From: Helicobacteraceae bacterium
GTDB lineage: Bacteria; Campylobacterota; Campylobacteria; Campylobacterales; Sulfurimonadaceae
NCBI GenBank assembly: GCA_027057185.1
Contig: JALUJE010000168.1
Coordinates: 1 to 9,523, forward strand
DNA length: 9,523 nt
Reading direction: 5' to 3'
The position numbers and the translations under genes are program-made. A model generated the notes under the pieces. That model was not told the DNA's origin and ran no database searches. It saw only the letters and a program-made list of their open reading frames with translations. Below, piece after piece: positions 1 through 7,012 of the stretch (positions are counted from its first letter, which is position 1; each line of letters begins with the position of its first letter).

Positions 1-2
1 CT

Positions 3-254
3 GCCGACGAGCCCGATAAATCTTCTGAAAAACCGGAAAAGAGGTCCATGTCTCAAAAGTCGCAGAAGGAAGATTCACGACAGGAAAAATCCCATCAAAC
101 GGCTAAAGCTACGGCAACGGAAAATGACAAGATCATGAGTCACTTAGAAGAGCAGAAGTGGCTCAATGAGCTGAATAAAAATCGTACAGGGCATCTGTAC
201 CAACTTCAAAAATTAGAGAATAGAAATGAGAAAAACTATGATAAACCTTGGTAA
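3..254 (+). CDS. C-terminal fragment, probable BatB/BatC-like protein (5' end outside window)
   Basis: The reading frame is open from base 3 to the TAA at 252-254, so the 83 residues seen are the tail of a longer protein and the ATG at 48 is unlikely to be its true start. The tail is highly charged and rich in K, E, S, Q and T, and therefore probably disordered. It ends in a more conserved-looking segment (HLEEQKWLNELNKN, then LYQLQKL). The gene directly precedes batD and overlaps it by 29 bases. In bat operons the genes upstream of batD are batB (von Willebrand A domain, membrane) and batC (TPR protein), and the charged tail would suit either one or a fusion of both. The reading frame is directly visible; the Bat assignment rests on position and tail style, because no VWA or TPR domain lies inside the window. 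Confidence 0.7.
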   Translation, partial: ADEPDKSSEKPEKRSMSQKSQKEDSRQEKSHQTAKATATENDKIMSHLEEQKWLNELNKNRTGHLYQLQKLENRNEKNYDKPW

Positions 255-1701
255 AATTTTAATATTGTGTGTACTGGCAACGAGTCTGTTGCATGCGAAA
301 CTTCAGGTTGCTGTGGATGCTGATCATGTCACGATTGGTGAGCAGGTTCGTTTCAGTATTACGGCAGAAGGTAACAACGTCGTGCCGCCGACCATAGAAC
401 AACTGTGCGGTGAAGATATTGTCTCGAGATCAACCAGTACCAGCGTACAGGGTATTAACGGTGTTTTTACAAAAAAACAGATATTTGAGTATCGTTTTGT
501 TCCGACAAAATCATGTACCATTGAACCGATTGAAGTTATCGTAGATGGAAAAAAAGAGATGACAACACCGCTTGGTATTACCGTTTCTCCAATGAAAATA
601 ACCAAAGACAGTCAATTTATTTTACGGCTTGAGACAGATAAAAAGCGTGTCTATGTCGGTGAACCCTTTACTTTAACGATTCTTTTTAAACAAAAACATG
701 GTGCCAATGCGGTGGATTCCAAGTTTACGCTGCCACCCATGAAAAATTTCTGGGTCAAAGAAGAGTCTGATGGGCGTAAATTTGAAGAAGGTGGCTATAC
801 CGTGCAGCGCTTGAACTATGTGCTTGCAGCGCAAAAAAGTGGTTATCATACCATTAAGCCTGCCCGCATTGAAATTGCGGCACGGACACAGCGTCAAGAT
901 ACGTGGGGTCAGTGGTTTGCGACGCTCAAGTGGCGTACCTATTTCTCCAATGAACTGGAGCTTGAAGTACTGCCGTTACCTAAAGATATCTCTATTGTAG
1001 GAACGTTTCAGATTGACGCTGAAGTTGACAAAACCGAGGTGAATTCTTCTGAGGCGGTCAATATGACAATTAGTATTACAGGAAGCGGCAACTTTGAAGA
1101 TATTAAAGGTTTTAAGCCGAAAATCCCGGGAGTCGGAATTTTTGATGAAGAGCCCTCGACGGAAGCCTATATGGAGCAAGGAGCGTACAAGGGAGTATGG
1201 CGTCAAAAAATTGCTTTTGTACCGACGCGAGATTTTACTATTGAGCCTTTTACTCTGCACTATTTTGATCTCGAAAGCAACAGCACCAGGAGTATTCAGA
1301 CCCGTCCGATTGCAATACATGTTACCCATACGGCTCCCGTGAGTACGTCAGAACCTATGAAAATCAAACGCTCCAAGGAAGCGACTCCGGTAGTCACAAG
1401 ACAACAGGAAGGAGATACCACGAGCGCCTTGGGCGGCGGTTCATTCCTATGGGGTCTGGGTATTGGTTTGATTCTGGGGGTACTGTTGGGGCTGCTTCCT
1501 TGGAGCACATGGCTGCATCGTAAAAGCCGCCAACCGGTACGCTTTAAAGATGAGCGTGATGCCTTGAGCGTATTGCTAAACCACTTGGATGATGCTGATG
1601 CCGCCGATATGGCGACGAAACTTGAAGCAAAGTTGTATGAGGGTAAAGCGGTAACGATTGATACGAAAAAACTCAAAGTACTCTATAAAAAATACATGTA
1701 A
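226..1701 (+). CDS. batD: BatD-family membrane-anchored periplasmic protein
   Basis: 491 residues. The N-terminus has basic residues, a hydrophobic core (ILILCVLATSLL) and a probable signal-peptidase site after LLHA, near residue 24. Residues about 25-400 form a beta-rich periplasmic region with BatD-type phrases such as VYVGEPFTLTILFK and VDKTEVNSSEAVNMTISITG, suggesting two or more immunoglobulin-like repeats. A glycine- and leucine-rich membrane helix spans about 407-429, followed by a basic stop-transfer sequence and a cytoplasmic tail of about 62 residues. Bat proteins are linked to aerotolerance and envelope stress and are usually encoded with an MoxR ATPase and VWA proteins; the molecular role of BatD is not settled. 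The start is uncertain: ATG 226 gives a more basic N-region, while ATG 238 would leave a smaller overlap with the upstream gene. Neither has a strong Shine-Dalgarno sequence, so coupling to upstream translation is likely. The stop lies 1 base from the stop of the convergent tyrA. Confidence 0.85.
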   Translation: MRKTMINLGKILILCVLATSLLHAKLQVAVDADHVTIGEQVRFSITAEGNNVVPPTIEQLCGEDIVSRSTSTSVQGINGVFTKKQIFEYRFVPTKSCTIEPIEVIVDGKKEMTTPLGITVSPMKITKDSQFILRLETDKKRVYVGEPFTLTILFKQKHGANAVDSKFTLPPMKNFWVKEESDGRKFEEGGYTVQRLNYVLAAQKSGYHTIKPARIEIAARTQRQDTWGQWFATLKWRTYFSNELELEVLPLPKDISIVGTFQIDAEVDKTEVNSSEAVNMTISITGSGNFEDIKGFKPKIPGVGIFDEEPSTEAYMEQGAYKGVWRQKIAFVPTRDFTIEPFTLHYFDLESNSTRSIQTRPIAIHVTHTAPVSTSEPMKIKRSKEATPVVTRQQEGDTTSALGGGSFLWGLGIGLILGVLLGLLPWSTWLHRKSRQPVRFKDERDALSVLLNHLDDADAADMATKLEAKLYEGKAVTIDTKKLKVLYKKYM

Positions 1702-1702
1702 A

Positions 1703-2533
1703 TTACGAGAAAATCTCCTGTAGCGTATTGGCGGCTTTCATCCGATCGTGCAAGGTACTCCAGTCATCATCCTTGATGGAGTGTTTGAGTGTGGTGAGCT
1801 CGGTCTCAAAATGTTCAATGGCATGCAGTAGGTTGGTTTTGTTCTGTCGAAAAATATCTTCCCACATCTGTGGAGAGCTTTTTGCCAGACGGCTCATAGA
1901 CCGAAATCCACCGGCAGCAAGCAGTAGGATATTCTCTTTCTCTTCTTGAGAGAGTACTGTATTGGCGAGAGAGAAAGAGATTATATGTGGCATATGGCTG
2001 ATGTATGCCGCATGGCGATCATGGTCATGTGAACGCATATAGTGTAACTGCATATGAATACCGCTAAACAGGCGCACGGCAACTTCTTGCTGATGCTCAC
2101 CGCTCTCATGTAAGTCACAGAGCACGACAATCTTATCTTTAAAGAGATCTTCCACAGCGGCATCGGGGCCATAGTACTCGGTTCCTGCCATGGGATGTGC
2201 CGCAACAAAATTGTGGCGAATGGTTGCCGGAACTGCATGAAGAATCTGTTCTTTGGTACCCCCAAGGTCAATGAGGGTGGTTTGCTCTGAAATATCGACA
2301 AGATCATCGAAAAGGGCAATAATGGCATTGACGGGAATGGCTAAAAAGATGACATCACACTGTTTAATACTCTCAAAATCAACCACGTGATGAATGAGTT
2401 GACGTTTTAGGGCAATTGTTTGATGTTGCGTATTATGGTCGTAACCGACAACTTCGCGGACAAACGGGAGTTTTTTAAGACTGAGGGCCAAAGAACCTCC
2501 CATTAATCCCAGCCCGATAATACCTATTTTCAT
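1703..2533 (-). CDS. tyrA: Prephenate dehydrogenase (tyrosine biosynthesis)
   Basis: 276 residues, a normal length for a stand-alone TyrA. It would oxidatively decarboxylate prephenate to 4-hydroxyphenylpyruvate in the cytoplasm using NAD(P)+. The N-terminus is a Rossmann fold with GLGLMGGS (residues 7-14). The motif DLGGTK is at 89-94. HPMAGTE begins at 113, and His113 matches the catalytic histidine of the family. HMPH (180-183) and the helix with RLAKSSPQMWEDI (215-227) are typical of the C-terminal prephenate-binding domain. It has no chorismate mutase domain in front and no ACT domain behind, so tyrosine feedback through ACT is not expected. GGAG at 2541-2544 lies 7 bases before the ATG and supports this start. 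It follows the chemoreceptor by 39 bases on the same strand and may be the last gene of that transcript. An arogenate-specific enzyme cannot be ruled out from sequence. Confidence 0.92.
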   Translation of the reverse strand: MKIGIIGLGLMGGSLALSLKKLPFVREVVGYDHNTQHQTIALKRQLIHHVVDFESIKQCDVIFLAIPVNAIIALFDDLVDISEQTTLIDLGGTKEQILHAVPATIRHNFVAAHPMAGTEYYGPDAAVEDLFKDKIVVLCDLHESGEHQQEVAVRLFSGIHMQLHYMRSHDHDRHAAYISHMPHIISFSLANTVLSQEEKENILLLAAGGFRSMSRLAKSSPQMWEDIFRQNKTNLLHAIEHFETELTTLKHSIKDDDWSTLHDRMKAANTLQEIFS

Positions 2534-2540
2534 GACATCG

Positions 2541-2544
2541 CTCC
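2541..2544 (-). promoter_or_regulatory. Ribosome binding site of tyrA
   Basis: Reads GGAG on the minus strand, 7 bases before the ATG at 2531-2533. It fixes the start and shows that tyrA has its own initiation signal although it is only 39 bases behind the chemoreceptor gene. Confidence 0.7.
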
Positions 2545-2572
2545 GTATATATTGAGCTGAAAGTCTACCATG

Positions 2573-4144
2573 TTATTCTTTATGTAATGCCGCAATGGCA
2601 ACGACTACTTCAGAGGTTTTCTCTTTCACCAGAGAAATATCAGATGCCAGTATTTCGATCTCTTTGGCATTATGGTTCATTTGCTGAGAACTCTTGCCAA
2701 TTTCTTCGACGACAGAATTGATGCTGATGTCAATATCTGCGAGTGATTTTTGTGTTTTTTCTGCCAAACTCCTGACTTCATCGGCTACGACGGCAAAACC
2801 GCGGCCGTGTTCACCGGCACGAGCGGCTTCAATGGCGGCATTTAGGGCTAATAAATTGGTTTGGTCGGCAATATCTCGAATAATATTGAGCACCTCTTTC
2901 ACGCCGCGTGCTTGAGTATCGAGCTCTTTGACATTGGCAGCCATCTCGCTCTCTTTCTCATTGGCTTGCAGCAGCTTTTGTGTGGTCTGATCCACGATGG
3001 TATCGAGTTCTTTGATGGTCTCATTGTTGAGGGTTACAATGGTCTGTTGAATTTTTTTAGAATTTTGCTCTAACTGCTCTTTTTGATCTTTGTTGTCTTC
3101 TTCAAATTGCTGGAGACTCTGACCCAAACTGTTGACACCGCTGACCAACGCTTTCATGTCGGCAGTGAGATTGGCAATTTCAATGGTATGACTGTAGTCA
3201 TGATTTTGGTACTCATCAAGACGACTGCGCGTCTGTGAGGTAATGTGTTGTATGTTGTCAAGCAGCTGATTAAAGGAGCGAGTCAGTGCCGATGTAATGT
3301 GATTGCGTGATTCACTCGTAATGCGGTAATTGAAGTCGCCGCTACTGACTTTTCCGGAAATGAGTAGCAGTTCTCCCATGATTTTGAGATCATCATCCAT
3401 ATTTTTTTTGTATAGATGCAGCACATGATTTAACTCCTGAGCTACTTCATGGACAATAATATTGGCCTGTTTATTGACGACCAACGGTTCAATTTCATTG
3501 GACTGAAATGAGATATATTGTGCAAAATTTGAGACAAATTTTTTGGCTTTGATAATCTCTTTATACGAAGTATTGAGTGGAAAATAGGCGAGAAAACCAA
3601 GGAGCAATGCCAAAAAGAGAAAAATGAGATTGGTTTGAATAAAAGAGACAAAAAAATCATTGGCTAAAAGAGTGAGATCCTCATAAATAATGAGTTTGCC
3701 TATAACCGTACCGTTTTTCCGAAGCGGTTCTACGAAAAACGCGTAATATCCGTCATTGTAGTCATAAAACTGTATGGTATCGGTATTGTCCATGTCAACA
3801 CTCTCAAAGAGTTCGGCTGTAACATGGTCATGCAGTGGTTTGAGGTAATAGGTGTCTTTTTGAATGTAGCGGTGGTTGTCGTCTGCATTGCGTGTACTAC
3901 GGTATGTATCGGCATTTAAGGCAGAAATGCAGTGAATGTTAAAAGTATGCAAGTCTTCTGCTTTAATGTTACTGCCGAAGTGGGTGACTTTGTTAAACAG
4001 ATCAACTTTGATTTTGGCAATTTCTTTAAGATGACTTTGATAGGTGTAATACGAACTGATATTAAAGACCACCGATAGTGACAGTGCCATGAAGGCAAGG
4101 GTCAGTATGAAACGACCTTTAAAGGAGTGAAAAAGTTTAGACAT
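2573..4144 (-). CDS. Methyl-accepting chemotaxis protein with periplasmic sensor domain
   Basis: 523 residues. Membrane helix 1 is at about 11-30 and helix 2 at about 168-190. Between them lie about 135 periplasmic residues ending in FFVEPLRKNGTVIGKLIIYE, which resembles the last strands of a single Cache domain. Residues about 225-300 look like one or two HAMP-type segments (GELLLISGKVSSGDFNYRI at 257-275). A long coiled coil then leads to the signalling hairpin, with DQTNLLALNAAIEAARAGE at 427-445 and FAVVADEVRSLAEKTQ after it. This tip contacts CheA and CheW in polar receptor arrays. Only about 65 residues follow the tip conserved block, and the C-terminus (AALHKE) shows no CheR/CheB tethering pentapeptide such as NWETF. 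The start overlaps the stop of the PAS gene (TAATG), with AGGTAGG 5 bases upstream. The domain calls are direct; the inferred role is as membrane partner of the PAS protein in redox or energy taxis, plus a possible periplasmic ligand. Confidence 0.92.
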   Translation of the reverse strand: MSKLFHSFKGRFILTLAFMALSLSVVFNISSYYTYQSHLKEIAKIKVDLFNKVTHFGSNIKAEDLHTFNIHCISALNADTYRSTRNADDNHRYIQKDTYYLKPLHDHVTAELFESVDMDNTDTIQFYDYNDGYYAFFVEPLRKNGTVIGKLIIYEDLTLLANDFFVSFIQTNLIFLFLALLLGFLAYFPLNTSYKEIIKAKKFVSNFAQYISFQSNEIEPLVVNKQANIIVHEVAQELNHVLHLYKKNMDDDLKIMGELLLISGKVSSGDFNYRITSESRNHITSALTRSFNQLLDNIQHITSQTRSRLDEYQNHDYSHTIEIANLTADMKALVSGVNSLGQSLQQFEEDNKDQKEQLEQNSKKIQQTIVTLNNETIKELDTIVDQTTQKLLQANEKESEMAANVKELDTQARGVKEVLNIIRDIADQTNLLALNAAIEAARAGEHGRGFAVVADEVRSLAEKTQKSLADIDISINSVVEEIGKSSQQMNHNAKEIEILASDISLVKEKTSEVVVAIAALHKE

Positions 4145-4542
4145 TATGACCTACCTGTATGTTTATGACGCATGGTTGCATAGAGTGCATCATATTTTTG
4201 AGTCTCTTCTTTTGTTGCCATTTTTCTAACAGAGAGATATCCTTTTTGTCCATCGGAGTTGGTATAGGGAAATACGGTGGCATACACCCAGTAAAAATTG
4301 CCGTTTTTGGTACTGTTTTTTACGAATCCTCTCCAAATATCCCCACGTTTTACCGTATCCCAGAGATCTTTAAATGCCGCCTTTGGCATATCGGGATGGC
4401 GGACAATATTGTGTGGCTTTCCTTCCAGTTCAACAACACTGTACTCTGCAAAATAGCAAAAGTCTTCATTGGCATACTTAATAAAACCTTTTTCATCGGT
4501 TTCTGAGACAAGAAGATGGGTTGGTGACAAAAATATTTCCAC
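4144..4542 (-). CDS. Aer-type PAS domain protein (probable FAD redox sensor, Cet-like)
   Basis: 132 residues and essentially one PAS domain, with no membrane segment and no signalling domain of its own. It closely follows the PAS domain of E. coli Aer as I remember it: YANEDF (23-28), GKPHNIVRHPDMPKAAF (41-57), DLW (59-61), RGFVKNSTKNGNFYWV (71-86). Asn25, Arg48, His49, Asp51 and Trp61 line up with Aer Asn34, Arg57, His58, Asp60 and Trp70, residues tied to FAD binding. It therefore probably binds FAD and reports the cell's redox state to the adjacent receptor, as the Campylobacter Cet PAS proteins do for CetA. The start is GTG at 4540-4542, preceded by AGGAG with 6-base spacing. An ATG overlaps it (ATGTG) but is in another frame. 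The stop overlaps the receptor start by one base. FAD binding and partner are inferred; the PAS family is clear. Confidence 0.9.
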   Translation of the reverse strand: MEIFLSPTHLLVSETDEKGFIKYANEDFCYFAEYSVVELEGKPHNIVRHPDMPKAAFKDLWDTVKRGDIWRGFVKNSTKNGNFYWVYATVFPYTNSDGQKGYLSVRKMATKEETQKYDALYATMRHKHTGRS

Positions 4543-4548
4543 ATTAAA

Positions 4549-4553
4549 CTCCT
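4549..4553 (-). promoter_or_regulatory. Ribosome binding site deciding the GTG start of the PAS gene
   Basis: Reads AGGAG on the minus strand, 6 bases before the GTG at 4540-4542. This is one of the strongest Shine-Dalgarno sequences in the window. It supports the GTG as the start, since no in-frame ATG is nearby. It would also place the overlapping out-of-frame ATG (4542-4544) at a usable 4-base spacing. Confidence 0.7.
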
Positions 4554-4592
4554 GTTTTTGTTAGAATTAATTGCAGAGACTATCACACTATA

Positions 4593-4611
4593 AATTAAAT
4601 TATGTTTAATT
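4593..4611. repeat. AT-rich inverted repeat, possible operator
   Basis: AATTAAA (4593-4599) and TTTAATT (4605-4611) form 7-base perfect arms around a 5-base spacer. The right arm overlaps a candidate -10 box of the PAS gene (4609-4614), where a bound regulator could block transcription. The DNA here is very AT-rich, so a chance match is quite possible. Confidence 0.3.
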
Positions 4612-4614
4612 ATA
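4609..4614 (-). promoter_or_regulatory. Candidate -10 box (proximal) for the PAS-receptor operon
   Basis: Reads TATAAT on the minus strand, with a T-rich run directly upstream (TTTTTTTCT). This resembles Campylobacterota housekeeping promoters, which rely on T-rich upstream DNA and have little -35 sequence. It would give a leader of about 60 bases before the GTG. No -35 hexamer is convincing, and I found no sigma-28 or sigma-54 site here. Confidence 0.4.
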
Positions 4615-4657
4615 AGAAAAAAATCTTCTGACATTCTTTTCTGTAAGATCTTCGTTC

Positions 4658-4663
4658 ATTATA
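4658..4663 (-). promoter_or_regulatory. Candidate -10 box (distal) for the PAS-receptor operon
   Basis: A second perfect TATAAT on the minus strand, in the context CTGTATAATG. The best sequence at -35 spacing (TTAATG) is poor. It would give a leader of about 110 bases. It is an alternative to, or may act alongside, the proximal box at 4609-4614. Confidence 0.35.
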
Positions 4664-4695
4664 CAGTGAGATTTACACAACATTAATCGACAAGG

Positions 4696-4704
4696 TGATA
4701 AAAT
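4696..4704 (+). promoter_or_regulatory. Candidate extended -10 promoter for bamA
   Basis: Reads TGATAAAAT, an extended -10 (TG, one base, TAAAAT), about 32 bases before the bamA ATG. A TTTACA at 4672-4677 lies 21 bases upstream of the hexamer, too far for a normal -35, so this would work as an extended -10 promoter if real. Confidence 0.35.
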
Positions 4705-4735
4705 CAGCGGTTACTTTATTTTGAGAAGATGTTGA

Positions 4736-7012
4736 ATGAAAAAAATTATATCTATGTGGGTACTTTGCGCAGCCGTGTATCTTCATGCCGTAACGGTTAA
4801 AGAGATTGCCTTCGATGGTATGGTACATATTTCAAAAAGTGTTGCCATGCAGATATTACCCTTTAGAGCAGGGGACGAGATTACCGAAGGCGATATTGAT
4901 CGTGCCGTACACCTACTGTTTGATCAGGGATATTTTAAAGATATATGGGTAGAAGACAATCAGGGTGTCATAACGTTCCATTTTAAAGAAAAAGAGATTA
5001 TTTCGCATGTAGAGATGCGAGGCTACAAAGAGAATGATGCAGAGGCTCAAGAGACGCTGTTGCAGATCAAAAAAGGTTCGCTGTATGATGAAAAAAAAAT
5101 CGAAGCGGCTAAGCGTCGGATTATTGAAGCCATTTCAGCAGAAGGTAAAATTGATACGGTAGTAGAAACACGTATCGAAAAATTGAAAAATGGTAGTATT
5201 AAAGTTGTTTTTTTGGTGAATGAGGGTGAAAAAATCATTATTGAGTCCCTTGAGTTTAATGGAATGCACGGACTGAAATCCGAAGATTTTGATGGGGTAC
5301 TTGCCAATAAAAAAGCGGAAGTAATGGGGTGGCTCTGGGGTCGAAACGATGGTGAAATGCAACTGGCTCAACTGGAATATGACCCTTTGCGTCTGCGTGA
5401 TACTTATATGCAGCATGGCTATTTAGATGCTAAAGTAGATGCCCCGTTTGTTCGTGTCAATTTCGATACGTATCGTGCTGATATGAGTTATCAGATTGAA
5501 GAAGGTGACATCTATCGTGTGAGTGACATCTCGATTGTCCAGCAGCATCACGTTGCGGAAGATGCTGCACTGTTTAGCGTGATAGAATTGAAGAAGAATG
5601 AGATTTTTAACATTAAAACGTTTCGTGACGACGCCGAGCATCTTAAGACGGCAATTGCCGATTTGGGGTATGCATATGCTCAGGTACAACCGGATTTGCA
5701 AAAAGATTTTCAGAGTAAAAGTGTCCATGTAATCTACCGTGTCATACCGGGAAACAGAGTGCGTATTCGCAATGTTATTATTGACGGAAACGGTCGAACA
5801 CTCGATCGTATTATACGGCGTGAACTTTACCTGGCTCCAGGCGATCTGTACAATCTGACCGACCTGAAGGATTCGCGTAATGCTCTGGGACGTACCGGAT
5901 TTTTTGAAAGTACCACCATAGAAGAGCAGCGTATTAACGAATCGATGATGGATCTCATTGTTAAAGTTAAAGAGGCACCCACAGGCAATATTCAGGTGGG
6001 TGGCGGCTACGGAAGTTATGGCGGTATCTTGTTTAGTGTGGGTGTTGAAGATCGAAATATTTTCGGCAGCGGTATTAATGTTGGCGTTAAACTAGAACGT
6101 TCTGACAGAACCGATAACTACTCGTTCAACATCTCCAACAAGCGCCTTAACGATAGTGACTTTAGCGGAAATTTTTCTATCTATACAACGCGTAATGAGT
6201 ATAACGATTATACGGTGTCGTCCAAAGGGGTGAACCTGGGTAGCGGTCACCGGTTTACCCGTCATTTAAGTGGGTATTTGGGCTACAGTTATTCTGCTAA
6301 CGAATACGAAGATATCAATACATCGACCATTAACTATAATTACCGTGTCTTTTTTGAAAATTATTCAAAAAGTTCTTTGACACTGGCGCTGACATATGAT
6401 GATACGGACGACTATTATTTGCCTCGAGAAGGTATGATATTGAAACAGAGTCTGGAATATGCCGGCTTTGGCGGCGATGCCAATTTCTTGAAAAGCCGCA
6501 CCAGTTTTAACTATTATTATGGACTACAAGATAGCGTCAATTTTGATTTGATTTTACGCTATAAATCCCGATTTCATATTGTTAAAGAACGGAGCTATTT
6601 ACCGCTGGCAGAACGTTTTTATATGGGTGGTATGGGAAGTGTTAGAGGGTACGAATCGTATTCCATTTCACCAAACTACATCAATACCGAGGGTAAGAGT
6701 AAACGCGTTGGAGGCAACAAGACCTTTTCAAATAGTCTGGAGTTGAGCTTTCCACTTTTGCCAAAAGCTAAGATGCGTCTGAGTACTTTTTATGATTGGG
6801 GGTGGATTGAAGGTAATGTTCCTGAACATGTAGGACTCTACAGTATTCAATATGGCGCAAGTACTAAATCCCAGACTCGAAGTTCTGTCGGTTTTGCTAT
6901 TGAGTGGTTTTCGCCGGTAGGTCCGGTCAATCTTATTTTTGCAAAGGCTTTGGATGATAAGCCACACGATAAGACAACCAGTTTCGAGTTTACTATAGGA
7001 CAGAGGTTTTAA
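4736..7012 (+). CDS. bamA: BamA, outer-membrane protein assembly factor (Omp85)
   Basis: 758 residues. A signal peptide ends after YLHA (about residue 18). Five POTRA domains follow at roughly 19-88, 89-165, 166-258, 259-341 and 342-415, each starting with a short I/V-rich strand ending in DG, RG or NG, such as VKEIAFDGM and IRNVIIDGNG. Residues 416-758 are the 16-strand outer-membrane barrel. VRGY at 636-639 is the conserved Omp85 loop-6 motif with its essential arginine (Arg637), and the chain ends in the beta-signal TIGQRF with terminal Phe. It folds and inserts outer-membrane beta-barrel proteins. Five POTRA domains and its size favour BamA over the smaller TamA. The start has only a weak site (GAGAAG, about 9 bases away) but gives a normal signal peptide. 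It is first in its operon, with the next gene overlapping its stop codon. Confidence 0.93.
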   Translation: MKKIISMWVLCAAVYLHAVTVKEIAFDGMVHISKSVAMQILPFRAGDEITEGDIDRAVHLLFDQGYFKDIWVEDNQGVITFHFKEKEIISHVEMRGYKENDAEAQETLLQIKKGSLYDEKKIEAAKRRIIEAISAEGKIDTVVETRIEKLKNGSIKVVFLVNEGEKIIIESLEFNGMHGLKSEDFDGVLANKKAEVMGWLWGRNDGEMQLAQLEYDPLRLRDTYMQHGYLDAKVDAPFVRVNFDTYRADMSYQIEEGDIYRVSDISIVQQHHVAEDAALFSVIELKKNEIFNIKTFRDDAEHLKTAIADLGYAYAQVQPDLQKDFQSKSVHVIYRVIPGNRVRIRNVIIDGNGRTLDRIIRRELYLAPGDLYNLTDLKDSRNALGRTGFFESTTIEEQRINESMMDLIVKVKEAPTGNIQVGGGYGSYGGILFSVGVEDRNIFGSGINVGVKLERSDRTDNYSFNISNKRLNDSDFSGNFSIYTTRNEYNDYTVSSKGVNLGSGHRFTRHLSGYLGYSYSANEYEDINTSTINYNYRVFFENYSKSSLTLALTYDDTDDYYLPREGMILKQSLEYAGFGGDANFLKSRTSFNYYYGLQDSVNFDLILRYKSRFHIVKERSYLPLAERFYMGGMGSVRGYESYSISPNYINTEGKSKRVGGNKTFSNSLELSFPLLPKAKMRLSTFYDWGWIEGNVPEHVGLYSIQYGASTKSQTRSSVGFAIEWFSPVGPVNLIFAKALDDKPHDKTTSFEFTIGQRF

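Noticed and set aside
48..254. Independent 68-residue small protein starting at ATG 48
   Set aside because: The frame is open upstream to the window edge and the protein reads as the tail of a longer product, so I treat it as a partial gene.
976..1329. 117-residue minus-strand frame inside batD
   Set aside because: Lies opposite a well-supported gene, has no recognisable motif and an odd Arg/Asn-rich composition; a shadow frame.
1296..1676. 126-residue minus-strand frame inside batD
   Set aside because: Ser/Pro/Arg-rich composition typical of antisense shadow frames; no domain and no upstream ribosome site noted.
4350..4634. 94-residue minus-strand reading frame that includes the out-of-frame ATG at 4542-4544
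   Set aside because: It runs in another frame over the PAS gene, which has clear family motifs. This frame shows no recognisable domain and no good ribosome site at its own start.
4543..4735. Sigma-54 or sigma-28 promoter for the taxis genes
   Set aside because: No GG-N10-GC pair with the right surroundings, and the nearest TAAAG...CGAT pairing on the minus strand has a spacing of about 25 bases, too long for sigma-28.
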